8,836 nt of DNA from Myxococcaceae bacterium (GCA_018262385.1 JAGSPQ010000079.1:1-8836), one strand, 5' to 3'. Shown: positions 1 to 8,604, counted from the first letter of the stretch. Numbers and translations: made by a program. The notes: generated by a model from the sequence alone, not told the origin.

Positions 1-48
1 CCACCGCCACCGCCACCGCCACCGCCACCGCCACCGCCACCGCCACCG
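1..48. repeat. Perfect hexanucleotide tandem repeat, 8 copies of CCACCG
   Basis: Eight uninterrupted copies of CCACCG begin at the first base and probably continue outside the window. On the minus strand they encode consecutive glycines in the lipoprotein. A six-base unit means that slippage changes linker length by two residues without a frameshift. The less regular stretch up to about 310 is built from related GCC, TCC, GAC and GCT triplets and encodes the rest of the Gly/Ser/Val linker. Confidence 0.9.
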
Positions 49-449
49 CTGCCGCCACCGGTCGCCGCCCCGCCGCCGCTGCCACCGACCCCACCGCTGC
101 CACCGACTCCGCTGCCGCCGCTGCCGCCGCCGCCACCGCCGCCGCTGCCACCGCTGCCACCGCTGCCACCGACTCCGTTGCCGCCTCCGACTCCGACGCC
201 GCCTCCGACTCCGACGCTGCCTCCGCCTCCGCCTCCGCCTCCGACTCCGACTCCGACTCCGCCTCCGCCTCCGACGCCGCCCCCGACGCCGGCCGCCCCG
301 CCGCCAGCGCCCGCATCGCTGCTGGTGCCGGGCCCGCCACAGGCCGCGAGGGCCACCAGCAACAGGATCGAGAACGGTCGCCTTCCCGCGTCACGCAAGG
401 CGGGTAGGAAACCAGCAGCGAGCAAGTGGACGCGGGAGGGTCGAGTCAT
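1..449 (-). CDS. Gly/Ser/Val-rich lipoprotein, N-terminal part (C-terminus beyond left edge)
   Basis: Read from an ATG at 449, the frame is open to the window edge (149 codons). Residues 1-36 form an export signal with an arginine pair (GRRPFSILLL) and a lipobox LAAC, putting the lipidated cysteine at residue 37, followed by GGPGTSSDAG. From about residue 47 the chain is almost only Gly with Ser, Val and Ala (runs such as GGVGVGVGGG), as in flexible surface-lipoprotein linkers. The signal is long; no internal ATG exists, although a TTG at 398 would give a shorter one. The RRPF sequence resembles a twin-arginine motif, but this is weak. No functional domain lies in the visible part, so the role is unknown. 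The gene lies 135 bp downstream of the FHA activator gene on the same strand and is preceded by a leader homologous to that of the lipoprotein gene at 6943-8604. The lipobox makes the frame credible, but the low-complexity tail alone would not. Confidence 0.72.
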   Translation of the reverse strand, partial: MTRPSRVHLLAAGFLPALRDAGRRPFSILLLVALAACGGPGTSSDAGAGGGAAGVGGGVGGGGGVGVGVGGGGGGGGSVGVGGGVGVGGGNGVGGSGGSGGSGGGGGGGSGGSGVGGSGGVGGSGGGAATGGGSGGGGGGGGGGGGGGG

Positions 450-460
450 GCCGGGCGATA

Positions 461-574
461 CAGCAACGGCCGTACCGAGTTCCGCCCGCCGCAACGGCTC
501 AGGAACACGAGGCTCTCGGCCGGCCAGTGGCCTGAGGGGCCAAAGCGGCCCGGGGTTGTGACCTGCCAGGTCAC
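461..574 (-). promoter_or_regulatory. Intergenic leader element, copy A, upstream of Gly-rich lipoprotein gene
   Basis: This stretch fills most of the gap between the activator stop codon (585) and the lipoprotein start (449). It aligns with 8617-8731 with one single-base gap and about 76 identities in 114 positions (hand count). Blocks shared in minus-strand reading order are a hairpin ending AGGTCACAA, then TTGGCC, GCCACTGGC, CCTCG(A/T)GTTCC, TTGC and CCGTTGCTG. The last block ends 11 nt before the ATG. I see no convincing sigma-54 -24/-12 pair, no strong Shine-Dalgarno sequence and no U-tract. It could be a promoter with operators, a structured 5' leader, or a dispersed genomic repeat. Homology to copy B is seen directly; function is inference. 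Confidence 0.6.
558..574 (-). promoter_or_regulatory. Perfect inverted repeat / hairpin P1, copy A
   Basis: GTGACCTGCCAGGTCAC is a perfect palindrome with 8-bp arms around one base; as RNA it is a 7-bp stem with a 3-nt loop. It lies 10 nt past the stop codon of the activator gene. A terminator role is possible, but no U-run follows on the minus strand. A dimeric repressor or activator site is the other reading. Confidence 0.6.
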
Positions 575-584
575 CGCCCTCGGG

Positions 585-1916
<1,332 letters not shown>

Positions 1917-1937
1917 GGGCGCGCGATGTTAGCTGGG

Positions 1938-3545
1938 TCAAGGCGCGACGGTGACGCGGGTCACGATCGGGTACTGGCTTCGCGAATCGATCACCCGCAG
2001 CTGGTAGTCGCCCGGCGGAACCGAGGGCATGAAGAACTCGATCGGCTTCACCAGCGCGCCCTGCACGTCGGTCGAGCCGCGGCCGAGCACCCAGTTGTCC
2101 GGAGACAGCGTCACCACCACCCCGGCGTCCGCGGCGAAGTTGTCGCCGGTGACCGTGCCGCTCATCCCGGCGCGAAACGTCGCCGGGCTCACGCTGACCA
2201 CCGGACCATAGAATTCGACGTTCTCCGGCTGGATCCCCGACGAGAGGCCCGCGATCACCATCAGCCGCCCATCGGGCAACCGGTGCACCGAGCAGCTCTC
2301 GCGGTCTTTCTGGAGCCCAGCGAGCCCGACCCACTTGTCGATCGGCGGCGGGTAGTACGCCTCGACCGTGCGCAGCGAGCCCCCGGCCGATCCGCCAATC
2401 ACCCACAACCGGCCGTCGGCGGCTTCGATCGCCGCGGGGCCCGTGCGTGGCGTCGGCAGCGGAGCGGCCTTCACCCATACGTCCTGGCCCGGCAGGTAGT
2501 GCTCGACCACCCCGAGCGGTCCACTGCCGACGGTCCCGCCCACCGCGAACAACGTGCCGTCGGACATCGCCGCGAGCGCGAGCGCAACCCGTCCCACCGG
2601 CAGCCCCTGCGCCGAGGTCCAACCGCCATCCGCGGTCAGCACCTCGACGCGATCCGACGGGTTGCCCGCCTCGAAGCCGCCCGCGACGTAGAGCCGGTCG
2701 CCGCTCACCGCGACTCCCGGCTCGGAGTGCGCGGCGGGAAGCGGCGGGCCCGGCGTCCACGTCGCCTCCCCGGGAATCAAAGTGTCGACGCGCGTCGGCG
2801 ACGGGGAGCCGCCCACCGCCCACAGCCGGCCCGCCAGATGGCCAAGGCCCAGCCCGGTGCGGGCCAGCGGCAGGGCCGGGCCGGTTCGGAAGGCGTCGAG
2901 CTGCGCGTCGTAGATGTCGACCCGCGCGAGCGGGGTGCCGGACTCTCCGCCGACGACGAAGACTCCGCCATCGGGGACCAGCGCGGCCCCGAAGCCCCAG
3001 CGGTTCGGCTTGAGCGTCGTGCCCACGCGCCAGAACGGGGGGCCGGACGCGAGCGCGCAGATCCCCTGGCTCGCGCACGCGGTGCTCTGACAGTCGGAGT
3101 CGGTCAGGCACCGGATCCCGGGGCCGCAGGCGGGGCACTGGGTGCCGCCGCAGTCGATGCCGGATTCATCGCCGTCCTGACGGGAGTCGAGGCACAGCGC
3201 CGGCAGCGAGAGGTCGAGGGTGAGGCCGACGCGCTGGTGCGCCACGCTGGTGACGTTGCCGGTTGCGCTGCGCCTTCGGCCGTCCACGTCGATCGCCTCG
3301 ACGCGAAGCTGCAGCGGTGCGGCGCGGTCGGCGATCGGGATGATCAGCCGATCGGGCAGCTGCACTTCTCCTCCGTCCGGAACCAGGTCCCGGGAGGCGT
3401 CGATCGCCAGCGCGGCCGACTGCACCCAGACCGTCAGCGTGCGGAAGCGGGTCGACGGCGTGCAGTCGAGCTGCAGCTCGAGGCTGGTCGGGGAAGGCTG
3501 GCAGGCCGCGAGCAACAGCAACCCCAGGGCGGCAGCGGAGCGCAT
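1938..3545 (-). CDS. Kelch-propeller lipoprotein with Cys-rich linker and IPT-like C-terminal domain
   Basis: The product has 535 residues from the ATG at 3545. The frame is open far upstream, but this ATG gives a compact lipoprotein signal, MRSAAALGLLLLAAC, with the lipidated Cys at 15; the ATG at 3581 would put an unlikely hydrophilic stretch in front. Residues 20-118 look like a small beta domain. Residues 131-163 are Cys-rich (DCGGTQCPAC, then CLTDSDC and CASQGIC), a motif I know from myxobacterial surface proteins. From about 175 to 447 there are six kelch-like blades about 45-48 residues apart, with turn motifs VVGG, AVGG, VAGG, AVGG, VIGG and the degenerate VIAG. Residues 448-535 resemble an IPT/TIG immunoglobulin-like domain. 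The protein probably sits on an outer or periplasmic membrane face and binds a ligand or protein; its partner is unknown. It is the first gene of a two-gene unit with the FHA activator. Confidence 0.88.
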   Translation of the reverse strand: MRSAAALGLLLLAACQPSPTSLELQLDCTPSTRFRTLTVWVQSAALAIDASRDLVPDGGEVQLPDRLIIPIADRAAPLQLRVEAIDVDGRRRSATGNVTSVAHQRVGLTLDLSLPALCLDSRQDGDESGIDCGGTQCPACGPGIRCLTDSDCQSTACASQGICALASGPPFWRVGTTLKPNRWGFGAALVPDGGVFVVGGESGTPLARVDIYDAQLDAFRTGPALPLARTGLGLGHLAGRLWAVGGSPSPTRVDTLIPGEATWTPGPPLPAAHSEPGVAVSGDRLYVAGGFEAGNPSDRVEVLTADGGWTSAQGLPVGRVALALAAMSDGTLFAVGGTVGSGPLGVVEHYLPGQDVWVKAAPLPTPRTGPAAIEAADGRLWVIGGSAGGSLRTVEAYYPPPIDKWVGLAGLQKDRESCSVHRLPDGRLMVIAGLSSGIQPENVEFYGPVVSVSPATFRAGMSGTVTGDNFAADAGVVVTLSPDNWVLGRGSTDVQGALVKPIEFFMPSVPPGDYQLRVIDSRSQYPIVTRVTVAP

Positions 3546-3564
3546 CGGTGGACTCGGCCCACCG
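3546..3564. promoter_or_regulatory. Inverted repeat IR1 abutting the kelch gene start codon
   Basis: CGGTGG, seven bases, then CCACCG form a perfect 6-bp-arm dyad ending one base before the kelch start codon. As RNA it would place a hairpin directly before the AUG; as DNA it could be an operator. Arms this short can occur by chance in GC-rich DNA. Confidence 0.35.
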
Positions 3565-3576
3565 TAGCCGCAGTGG

Positions 3577-3595
3577 ATCATCGCGACCAGATGAT
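3577..3595. promoter_or_regulatory. Inverted repeat IR2 in the divergent promoter region
   Basis: ATCATC, seven bases, then GATGAT form a perfect dyad with the same arm and spacer lengths as IR1 and a centre 31 bp away. It lies in the most AT-rich part of the 63-bp gap, 13 nt before the TPR gene start, where promoters for both directions must fit. No clear -35/-10 pair could be assigned. Confidence 0.35.
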
Positions 3596-3608
3596 AGTCT
3601 CGCCGCCA

Positions 3609-4223
3609 ATGTCCGCCCGGCTGGCTGTGCTCTGTGTGCTGATCAGCGGGGCCGCGGCAGCCGCCGACACCGACCCGCTGCAGCGGGCGCAGACCCACTT
3701 TCGTGCCGGCAAGACCCTCTACGACCTGGGCAACTTCCAGGACGCGATCCGGGAGTTCGCCGCCGGCTACGCGCTCGCGCCGCGCCCGGAGTTCTTGATC
3801 AACCTCGCCCAGGCCTACCGGCGCGCCGGCGAGCTCGAGCAGTCGAAGGAGATGTTTCAGCGCTACCTCGACAAGGCGCCGGCCAATGCCCGTGAGCGGC
3901 CCCAGGTGCGCGCGATGATCGCCGAGCTCGAGACGGAGCTCGCTGCCCGGAAGGCCGCTGCGCCGGCCGAGCCCGCGGTGCCCGATCGCCCGGTGGTCGC
4001 GGCGCTCGTGCCCGAGCCGCAGGCCAGCCTGCCTCCGCCGCCTCCTCCTCCCACCGCGGCGGCTGAAGTGCACGGGACCAACCCCCTCGTCTGGATCATT
4101 CCGGTCGCGCTCGCGGTCGTCGCGGCGGGAGTCGGGGTGAGTGTGTACGTCGCCACCCGGCCTCCGGCCGATCCCTGCGCAGGGGCCGGCGGCCTGGGTT
4201 GCTTCGATCTCCGGCCCCGGTGA
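3609..4223 (+). CDS. Exported TPR protein with C-terminal transmembrane helix
   Basis: The product has 204 residues. The chosen ATG gives a signal peptide at 1-19 (ARLAVLCVLISGAAAAA, likely cut before Asp20). Another ATG at 3591 would add six residues. Two tetratricopeptide repeats cover about 25-93 (AGKTLYDLGNFQDAIREF; LINLAQAYRRAGELEQSKEMF), followed by a charged helix (95-116), a Pro-rich linker with eight consecutive prolines (142-149) and a hydrophobic helix at about 160-182. The short tail carries two cysteines (190, 198). The likely topology is periplasmic TPR domain with a cytoplasmic C-terminal tail, based on the signal peptide and arginines after the helix. The stop codon overlaps the GTG of the kinase gene (GTGA), implying translational coupling, so I infer it is an accessory or scaffold protein of the kinase. 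Small TPR proteins next to kinases are familiar in myxobacteria; no specific ligand can be named. Confidence 0.87.
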   Translation: MSARLAVLCVLISGAAAAADTDPLQRAQTHFRAGKTLYDLGNFQDAIREFAAGYALAPRPEFLINLAQAYRRAGELEQSKEMFQRYLDKAPANARERPQVRAMIAELETELAARKAAAPAEPAVPDRPVVAALVPEPQASLPPPPPPPTAAAEVHGTNPLVWIIPVALAVVAAGVGVSVYVATRPPADPCAGAGGLGCFDLRPR

Positions 4224-5512
4224 GCGCCTCGGGCCCGCCACTGTCGTTCGGGCGCTTCGTGCTGCTCGAGCTGCTCGGCCGCGGAGGCATGGCCGAGGTC
4301 TGGAAGGCGAAGCTCGAGGGCGCGGGCGGCTTCTCGCGCACCGTGGTGGTGAAGCGGATCCTTCCCCAGTTCGCCGCGGATCCGCACTTCGCCCAGATGT
4401 TCCAACGGGAAGCCCGACTCTCGTCTCAGCTGACGCACGCCAACATCGTGCAGGTGTTCGAGTTCGGCGAGCACGCGGGCGAGGCGTTTCTCGCGATGGA
4501 GTACCTCGAGGGCCGCGACCTCACCCGCACGCTCTCCGCGGCGATCCAGACCGGCGTCCCGCTGGGGCCCGGGCTGGCGGTCTTCCTGGTGCGCGAGATC
4601 GCCCGCGCGCTCGCCTACGCCCACGCGCTGAAGAACGAGAAGGGCGAGCCGCTGGGCCTCATTCACCGGGACGTCAGCCCGTCCAACGTGCTGCTCGGCT
4701 TCGACGGCTCGGTGAAGCTGCTCGACTTCGGGATCGCCAAGGCGCTCGCCGAGACCGCGGAGCGCACCGCGACCGGCACCTTCAAGGGCAAGGTCGGCTA
4801 CGCCGCGCCCGAGCACGCCGATGGGAACGAGATCGATTCCCGCGCCGACCTCTTCGCGTTGGGCGTGGTGCTGCACGAGGCGCTGGTGCTCAAGCGGCTC
4901 TTCAAGGGCTCGTCGGACATCCAGACGCTTGGCCTGGTGCGGCAGGCGAAGGTGCTGCCGCCGTCGAAGCAGAACCCGGCGGTGCCGCCCGAGCTCGATC
5001 GGATCTGTCTGAAGGCGCTCGCCCGCCTCCCCGAGGATCGCTACCCCGACGCCGGCGCGCTCGCCAATGATCTGGATCCGCTCGTCCACCAGCTCCAGTT
5101 CGGCCCCACCCAGCTGGCGAAGCTGATGCGCACCCTGTTCCCGGTGGAGACGCGAGCGAAGACCGAGGCGGTGGTGGAGCTCGCCACCCGCACCGTCCTG
5201 CCTGCGCGGCGGCCGCTCTGGCGCCTGATGCTGATGTTCGGAGCGCTCGGGCTGGTCGTCGCGATCGCCGGCCTGCGCCTGTGGCCCGAGGCGGCGCCGC
5301 CCGCCCCGCTTCCGCAGGTGGAGCTGCAGCCACCTCCTCCCGCGTTGCCCGTCGCGCCGCCGCCCGTCGTTCCACCGCCCACCGAGGTCCCGCTCGTCGA
5401 GCCCGCGCCGAGGCAGGTGGCCCCGAAGAAGGTGCGCGCGCCCGCGGCGAAGCCCAAGCGCAAGGCCGCGGACCTCAAAGGCGGCGAAGTGGTGGATCCG
5501 TTCTCACGGTAG
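4220..5512 (+). CDS. Transmembrane Hanks-type Ser/Thr protein kinase
   Basis: The product has 430 residues from the GTG at 4220, chosen because it overlaps the TPR stop codon; a TTG at 4199 would add seven residues. The kinase domain covers about 11-288 with all key residues: Gly-rich loop GRGGMAEV (20-27), catalytic Lys45 (VVVKRI), helix-C Glu64, catalytic loop HRDVSPSN (149-156), metal-binding DFG (169-171), an APE motif (GYAAPEH, 193-199) and Asp210 of the F helix. The form HRDVSPSN is typical of myxobacterial kinases. A single membrane helix (about 334-351, MLMFGALGLVVAIAGL) is followed by an exported Pro-rich then Lys-rich tail ending DPFSR. No PASTA or other known sensor domain is present, so sensing may occur through the tail or the TPR partner. 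An autophosphorylating kinase of this class could supply phosphothreonine to the nearby FHA activator; that link is inference. The 3' end overlaps the convergent DUF1552 gene by 9 bp. Confidence 0.96.
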   Translation: MSASGPPLSFGRFVLLELLGRGGMAEVWKAKLEGAGGFSRTVVVKRILPQFAADPHFAQMFQREARLSSQLTHANIVQVFEFGEHAGEAFLAMEYLEGRDLTRTLSAAIQTGVPLGPGLAVFLVREIARALAYAHALKNEKGEPLGLIHRDVSPSNVLLGFDGSVKLLDFGIAKALAETAERTATGTFKGKVGYAAPEHADGNEIDSRADLFALGVVLHEALVLKRLFKGSSDIQTLGLVRQAKVLPPSKQNPAVPPELDRICLKALARLPEDRYPDAGALANDLDPLVHQLQFGPTQLAKLMRTLFPVETRAKTEAVVELATRTVLPARRPLWRLMLMFGALGLVVAIAGLRLWPEAAPPAPLPQVELQPPPPALPVAPPPVVPPPTEVPLVEPAPRQVAPKKVRAPAAKPKRKAADLKGGEVVDPFSR

Positions 5513-6946
5513 GAGGCCGGGCCAGGCGCCGGTGGTGAGCGCCGGGTCGAGCGCCACTCCGAAGCTGTTGGTCTGCACGCCGAACAGCTGGCAGATCGAG
5601 ACCAGCACCTGGTTGTGCGAGGTGAGGGCGAGCGTCGGCGCCTGGCAGTAGGGCGAGCTGGGCGGGCAGTCGGCGGCGGCCTTGATCCGGCGGCCGAAGG
5701 CGAGCTTGCCGTTGGCCCCACCGGCGAGGACGAGGGGGATGTTGCGCGTGCTGTGGAGCGACGGGTTGCCCATGTCGCTCCCCGAGAGGATCACGGTGTG
5801 GTCGAGCGCTCCGGCCTGGTCGAGCTTCTGCATCAGGCGCGCGATCTTTCCGTAGAAGAACCGGTTGAGGCGCCCGAGCTGAACCTGGGAGGCGACCGCG
5901 GCCGCGGTGGTCTCGGTCGAGTAGGTGTGGGCGACGCCGTTGTGGGTGTCGGCCGGCAGGCTGATTCCGTCCACCGAGATGATCCGGCCCGGGTCGTTGA
6001 GGAACAGCGTCGCGAAGCGGGTCAGGTCGCAGCTGATCGCCTGGGCGAGCAGGTCGATCATCAGATCCATGATCCGCTCGAAGTACGGCTCGCCGCCGTT
6101 GTACGCGTAGAGCTTCGGGAAGTTCAGCGCCGGGTCGGCGTTGCCGGTGGGCTTTGGGCGCGCCGGAGGGGAACAGGTCGCCGGGGCCACCGTCGCCAGG
6201 CGCTGCTCGATCTCCCGGATCGCGCTCAGGTGCTGCTCGAGCTTCAAGCGCTCGGGCGCCGCGAGCCGGTTGGACAGCCCATTGAGGTCCCCGCGCACGA
6301 AGTCGATCACGCTCTGGCCACGGCGGCGCGCCGCGAGCGCCTGCGCGTTGGAGGCGGTGCCCATCAGCGAGCCGAACACCGAGTCGAACACCGCGACCGG
6401 GTCGATCGAGCTCTTGATCACCGCGCCGCCCGGGCCGTGGGCGATCGCGTCGGCGTTGGTGTCGCCCTCGGTGCCGACGCCGAGGTTCAGGGTCGGAAAG
6501 CGCGTCGCGTTGCCGAGGCCCTTCGTCCTGGCGAGGTACTGGTCGATCGACTCGCACTGCGCGTTGTGATCTCCGCCGGTGGTGGCCGAGCCGGTGAAGA
6601 GGCACGAGGCCGCGCCGTGGCCCGAGGTGCCGCTCCGTTCGGCCACCGCCAGATCCACCCCCTCGAAGGTGATGATCCGATCCTTGAAGCTCTTGCCGTA
6701 GATCGCCGGCGAGTCGAAGGGCGTCAGCGCGCTGTTGGCGAAGTTCAGGTCGAAGGCCGTCGCGGTCTCGGTGGCGCGGCGCGCGTAGCTCTCGGCGGAG
6801 ACTCCATGCGGGTGGTAGACGCCGATGAAGCACAGCGCAGGCGGCACCCCCTGCGCGCGCGCGATCGAGCTGTGCAGCAGCTGACCGACGGGCAGGGTGG
6901 CAAAGCCACCGAGGGCCTTCAAGATGCTGCGGCGGGCGAGCTTCAC
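5504..6946 (-). CDS. DUF1552 protein, Tat-exported
   Basis: This 480-residue protein belongs to the DUF1552 family, which I relate to the DUF1501 / alkaline-phosphatase-like group; its biochemical activity is not established. The N-terminus is a twin-arginine signal (ARRSILKALGGFATLPVG), likely cut after ARA at 31, so the protein is exported folded. Family-like segments are CFIGVYHPHGV (39-49), FEGVD (94-98), SGHGAASCLFTG (108-119), GGDHNAQCESIDQYLA (124-139) and, near the C-terminus, LDHTVILSGSDMGNPSLHS (381-399) followed by IPLVLAGG (403-410), where conserved His, Ser and Asp residues cluster. The start is a GTG overlapping the stop of the DUF1592 gene by 4 nt (GTGA), so the two are translated as a coupled pair. 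The pairing of DUF1552 with DUF1592/1588/1585 proteins is a recurring arrangement in Myxococcota and Planctomycetes. The length is normal and the gene intact. Confidence 0.93.
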   Translation of the reverse strand: MKLARRSILKALGGFATLPVGQLLHSSIARAQGVPPALCFIGVYHPHGVSAESYARRATETATAFDLNFANSALTPFDSPAIYGKSFKDRIITFEGVDLAVAERSGTSGHGAASCLFTGSATTGGDHNAQCESIDQYLARTKGLGNATRFPTLNLGVGTEGDTNADAIAHGPGGAVIKSSIDPVAVFDSVFGSLMGTASNAQALAARRRGQSVIDFVRGDLNGLSNRLAAPERLKLEQHLSAIREIEQRLATVAPATCSPPARPKPTGNADPALNFPKLYAYNGGEPYFERIMDLMIDLLAQAISCDLTRFATLFLNDPGRIISVDGISLPADTHNGVAHTYSTETTAAAVASQVQLGRLNRFFYGKIARLMQKLDQAGALDHTVILSGSDMGNPSLHSTRNIPLVLAGGANGKLAFGRRIKAAADCPPSSPYCQAPTLALTSHNQVLVSICQLFGVQTNSFGVALDPALTTGAWPGLLP

Positions 6947-8604
6947 TGGATCCTCCGGATCACGAACGAGTCACTCTGGGCGTAGTCGATCATCAGCTCG
7001 GCGATCTTCGCGTCGCGGGCGCTGGGCAGCTCCCGCACCCCCTCGAGGAAGGTGCGCTCCTCTGCCGGGTCGGATCTTCCCGAGGCGAAGCGAAACAGCT
7101 GGCGCTCGAAGCAGGCGGCGACGGTGCTCGACGACGCCAGTCGCGCCGCGAGGCCGGCCGCATCGACGAACGGGCCGGTCGCATCACCCGCCCCGAGCAG
7201 CGTGCCGCTGGGATCGATCGGCTTGCCGTTCTCGGTGGTGCGGTATCGACCGACCGGGTCGAAGCTCTCGAGGGCGAAGCCGATCGGGTCGAGCAGGCTG
7301 TGGCAGCCGGCGCACGCCGTGCTCGCCGAGTGCACCGCGAAGCGCTCGCGGGTGGTCCGGGTGGGGTCCGGCGCAGGCACCACCAGCTGCCCGAGGTTCG
7401 ACGGCAGCGGCAAGTCCTGGCACAGCAACTTCCTTCGCACCGCGGCGGCGCGCTTGATCGGTGCCGTCTCGTTGGGGTGGGCGTTGGCAGAGAGGAATGC
7501 TCCGGCGAGCAGCAGCCCCCGCCGCCCGGCGGGCTGGGTCACCCGCCCGGTGCCCGGGAGGCCATAGAACGTCGCCAGCGCAGGCGTGACCACCGTGGTG
7601 TCGCTCGAGAGCAGGGACTCGAGCGTCCCGTCACCCTCGAAGACGACCGCGTCGATGATCGCGCGGCTCTCGGCGAGCATGTCGTCGCGAACGCCAACCC
7701 ACTGCGGGAACAGGGCGGTGTCTTTCGGGGTGAGAGCCACCGAGTCGGCGCTCAGCCACTCGAGCAGCAGCCGGGAGACCTGGAGCCGCCCAGCCGGCGC
7801 AGCGAGCAGCCTCCGCACCGCCGCTCCGCGTCCGGCGGCGACGTCGAGCGTGCCCGCCTTGCCTTCCGCCATCAGGGCCGCGTCCGCCGGCGCGCCGGTG
7901 AAGAGGAACGCGAGCGAGGTGGCCAGCTCCTCGCCGGTGAGCCGGGTGGTGTCGGACGGTGAAGGGCCGCCGAGCTCGGTGAGGTAGAGGAAGGACGCCG
8001 ACTGGAGCACCGCCGTGATCACCAGCTCGATCCCGCTGGCCCAGGTGCTGTCCAGCGCGCCGGCGCGGTACACCTGCAGCAGCGCCGCTTCTTCCGCGGG
8101 AGTGGGGGTGCGCCGAAACGCGCGCTGGGCGAAGTCGTGAATGAAGCTGCCCGCGCACGCCTCCGAGCCGGTGGCGGTCGCGCAGGGTGCGAGCGCGCTC
8201 AGCCGCTGCAGCACTGCCTGGTGGGCGAGGGTCGGCGCCGCATTCCACAGCGCGTCGGCCTGCACGCTGTCCACCCGCTGGTTCCCGTTGCGGGTGAAGC
8301 CCGACTGGCGAATGTCCGCCCCCAGTCCGGTGGTCAGGGCGGTGGCGGGAAGACCGAGCAGCCGCGCCGCGGCGACGTCGAGCTCCCACTGGCTCAGTCG
8401 CCGGATCCCCGCGGGCGGAAACACCTTCGGGCCCACAGGCGCGGGCAGGGGATTCTCCGGCGAGGGCTCCACCGGCAACGCAGGATCCACCGGGGCCGGG
8501 GTGGCCGGAGCGTCGAGTTCCGGTTTACCGCCGCTGGTCTCGATCAGCCCGGTGCAGCCACTGAGCGCCACGACGACCAACCAGCAGGGAAGGGTGCGTT
8601 CCAT
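6943..8604 (-). CDS. DUF1592/DUF1588/DUF1585 lipoprotein with one c-type heme motif
   Basis: The product has 553 residues from the ATG at 8604; an upstream TTG (8622) would spoil the lipoprotein signal. MERTLPCWLVVVALSGC gives a lipobox with Cys17, followed by a Pro-rich linker to about 65. Domains recognised by sequence character: a DUF1587-like segment (67-90, RLSQWELDVAAARLLGL), DUF1595-like (about 140-205, FAQRAFRRTPTPAEEAALL), DUF1592 (about 222-350, LTGEELATSLAFLFTGAP and LLLEWLSAD), DUF1588 (about 360-455, GLLLAGAFLSANAHPNETAPIKR) and DUF1585 at the C-terminus (LASSSTVAACFERQLFRFASGR). A single CAGCH (431-435), followed by LLDPIGFALESFDPVGRYR, is the family's covalent heme-c site. The protein should face the periplasm, anchored by lipid, and could take part in electron transfer; the reaction is unknown. 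It is translationally coupled to DUF1552. Its 5' leader is homologous to that of the Gly-rich lipoprotein gene at the other end of the window. Confidence 0.93.
   Translation of the reverse strand: MERTLPCWLVVVALSGCTGLIETSGGKPELDAPATPAPVDPALPVEPSPENPLPAPVGPKVFPPAGIRRLSQWELDVAAARLLGLPATALTTGLGADIRQSGFTRNGNQRVDSVQADALWNAAPTLAHQAVLQRLSALAPCATATGSEACAGSFIHDFAQRAFRRTPTPAEEAALLQVYRAGALDSTWASGIELVITAVLQSASFLYLTELGGPSPSDTTRLTGEELATSLAFLFTGAPADAALMAEGKAGTLDVAAGRGAAVRRLLAAPAGRLQVSRLLLEWLSADSVALTPKDTALFPQWVGVRDDMLAESRAIIDAVVFEGDGTLESLLSSDTTVVTPALATFYGLPGTGRVTQPAGRRGLLLAGAFLSANAHPNETAPIKRAAAVRRKLLCQDLPLPSNLGQLVVPAPDPTRTTRERFAVHSASTACAGCHSLLDPIGFALESFDPVGRYRTTENGKPIDPSGTLLGAGDATGPFVDAAGLAARLASSSTVAACFERQLFRFASGRSDPAEERTFLEGVRELPSARDAKIAELMIDYAQSDSFVIRRIQ

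Noticed and set aside
1..60. CRISPR-like or satellite array
   Set aside because: The hexamer units have no spacers and are in frame with a lipoprotein-coding sequence.
524..574. Possible conserved plus-strand peptide shared by the two leaders (similar residues PVA and CDL-GH)
   Set aside because: The plus frame of copy A has an in-frame TGA at 533-535. A slight excess of third-position differences (8 of 15) is too weak to argue for coding.
558..574. Rho-independent terminator for the activator gene
   Set aside because: The stem is good and lies just past the stop codon, but no U-rich tract follows in the direction of transcription; listed as an inverted repeat only.
461..584. Sigma-54 promoter (-24 GG / -12 GC) for the Gly-rich lipoprotein gene as a target of the adjacent activator
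   Set aside because: A GG-N10-GC pair can be found in copy A, but the -12 box is poor and the pair is absent from copy B; no TTGC element sits at the right distance.
3546..4241. N-terminal extension of the kelch gene frame upstream of 3545
   Set aside because: It would be antisense to the TPR gene and would bury the lipoprotein signal inside the protein.
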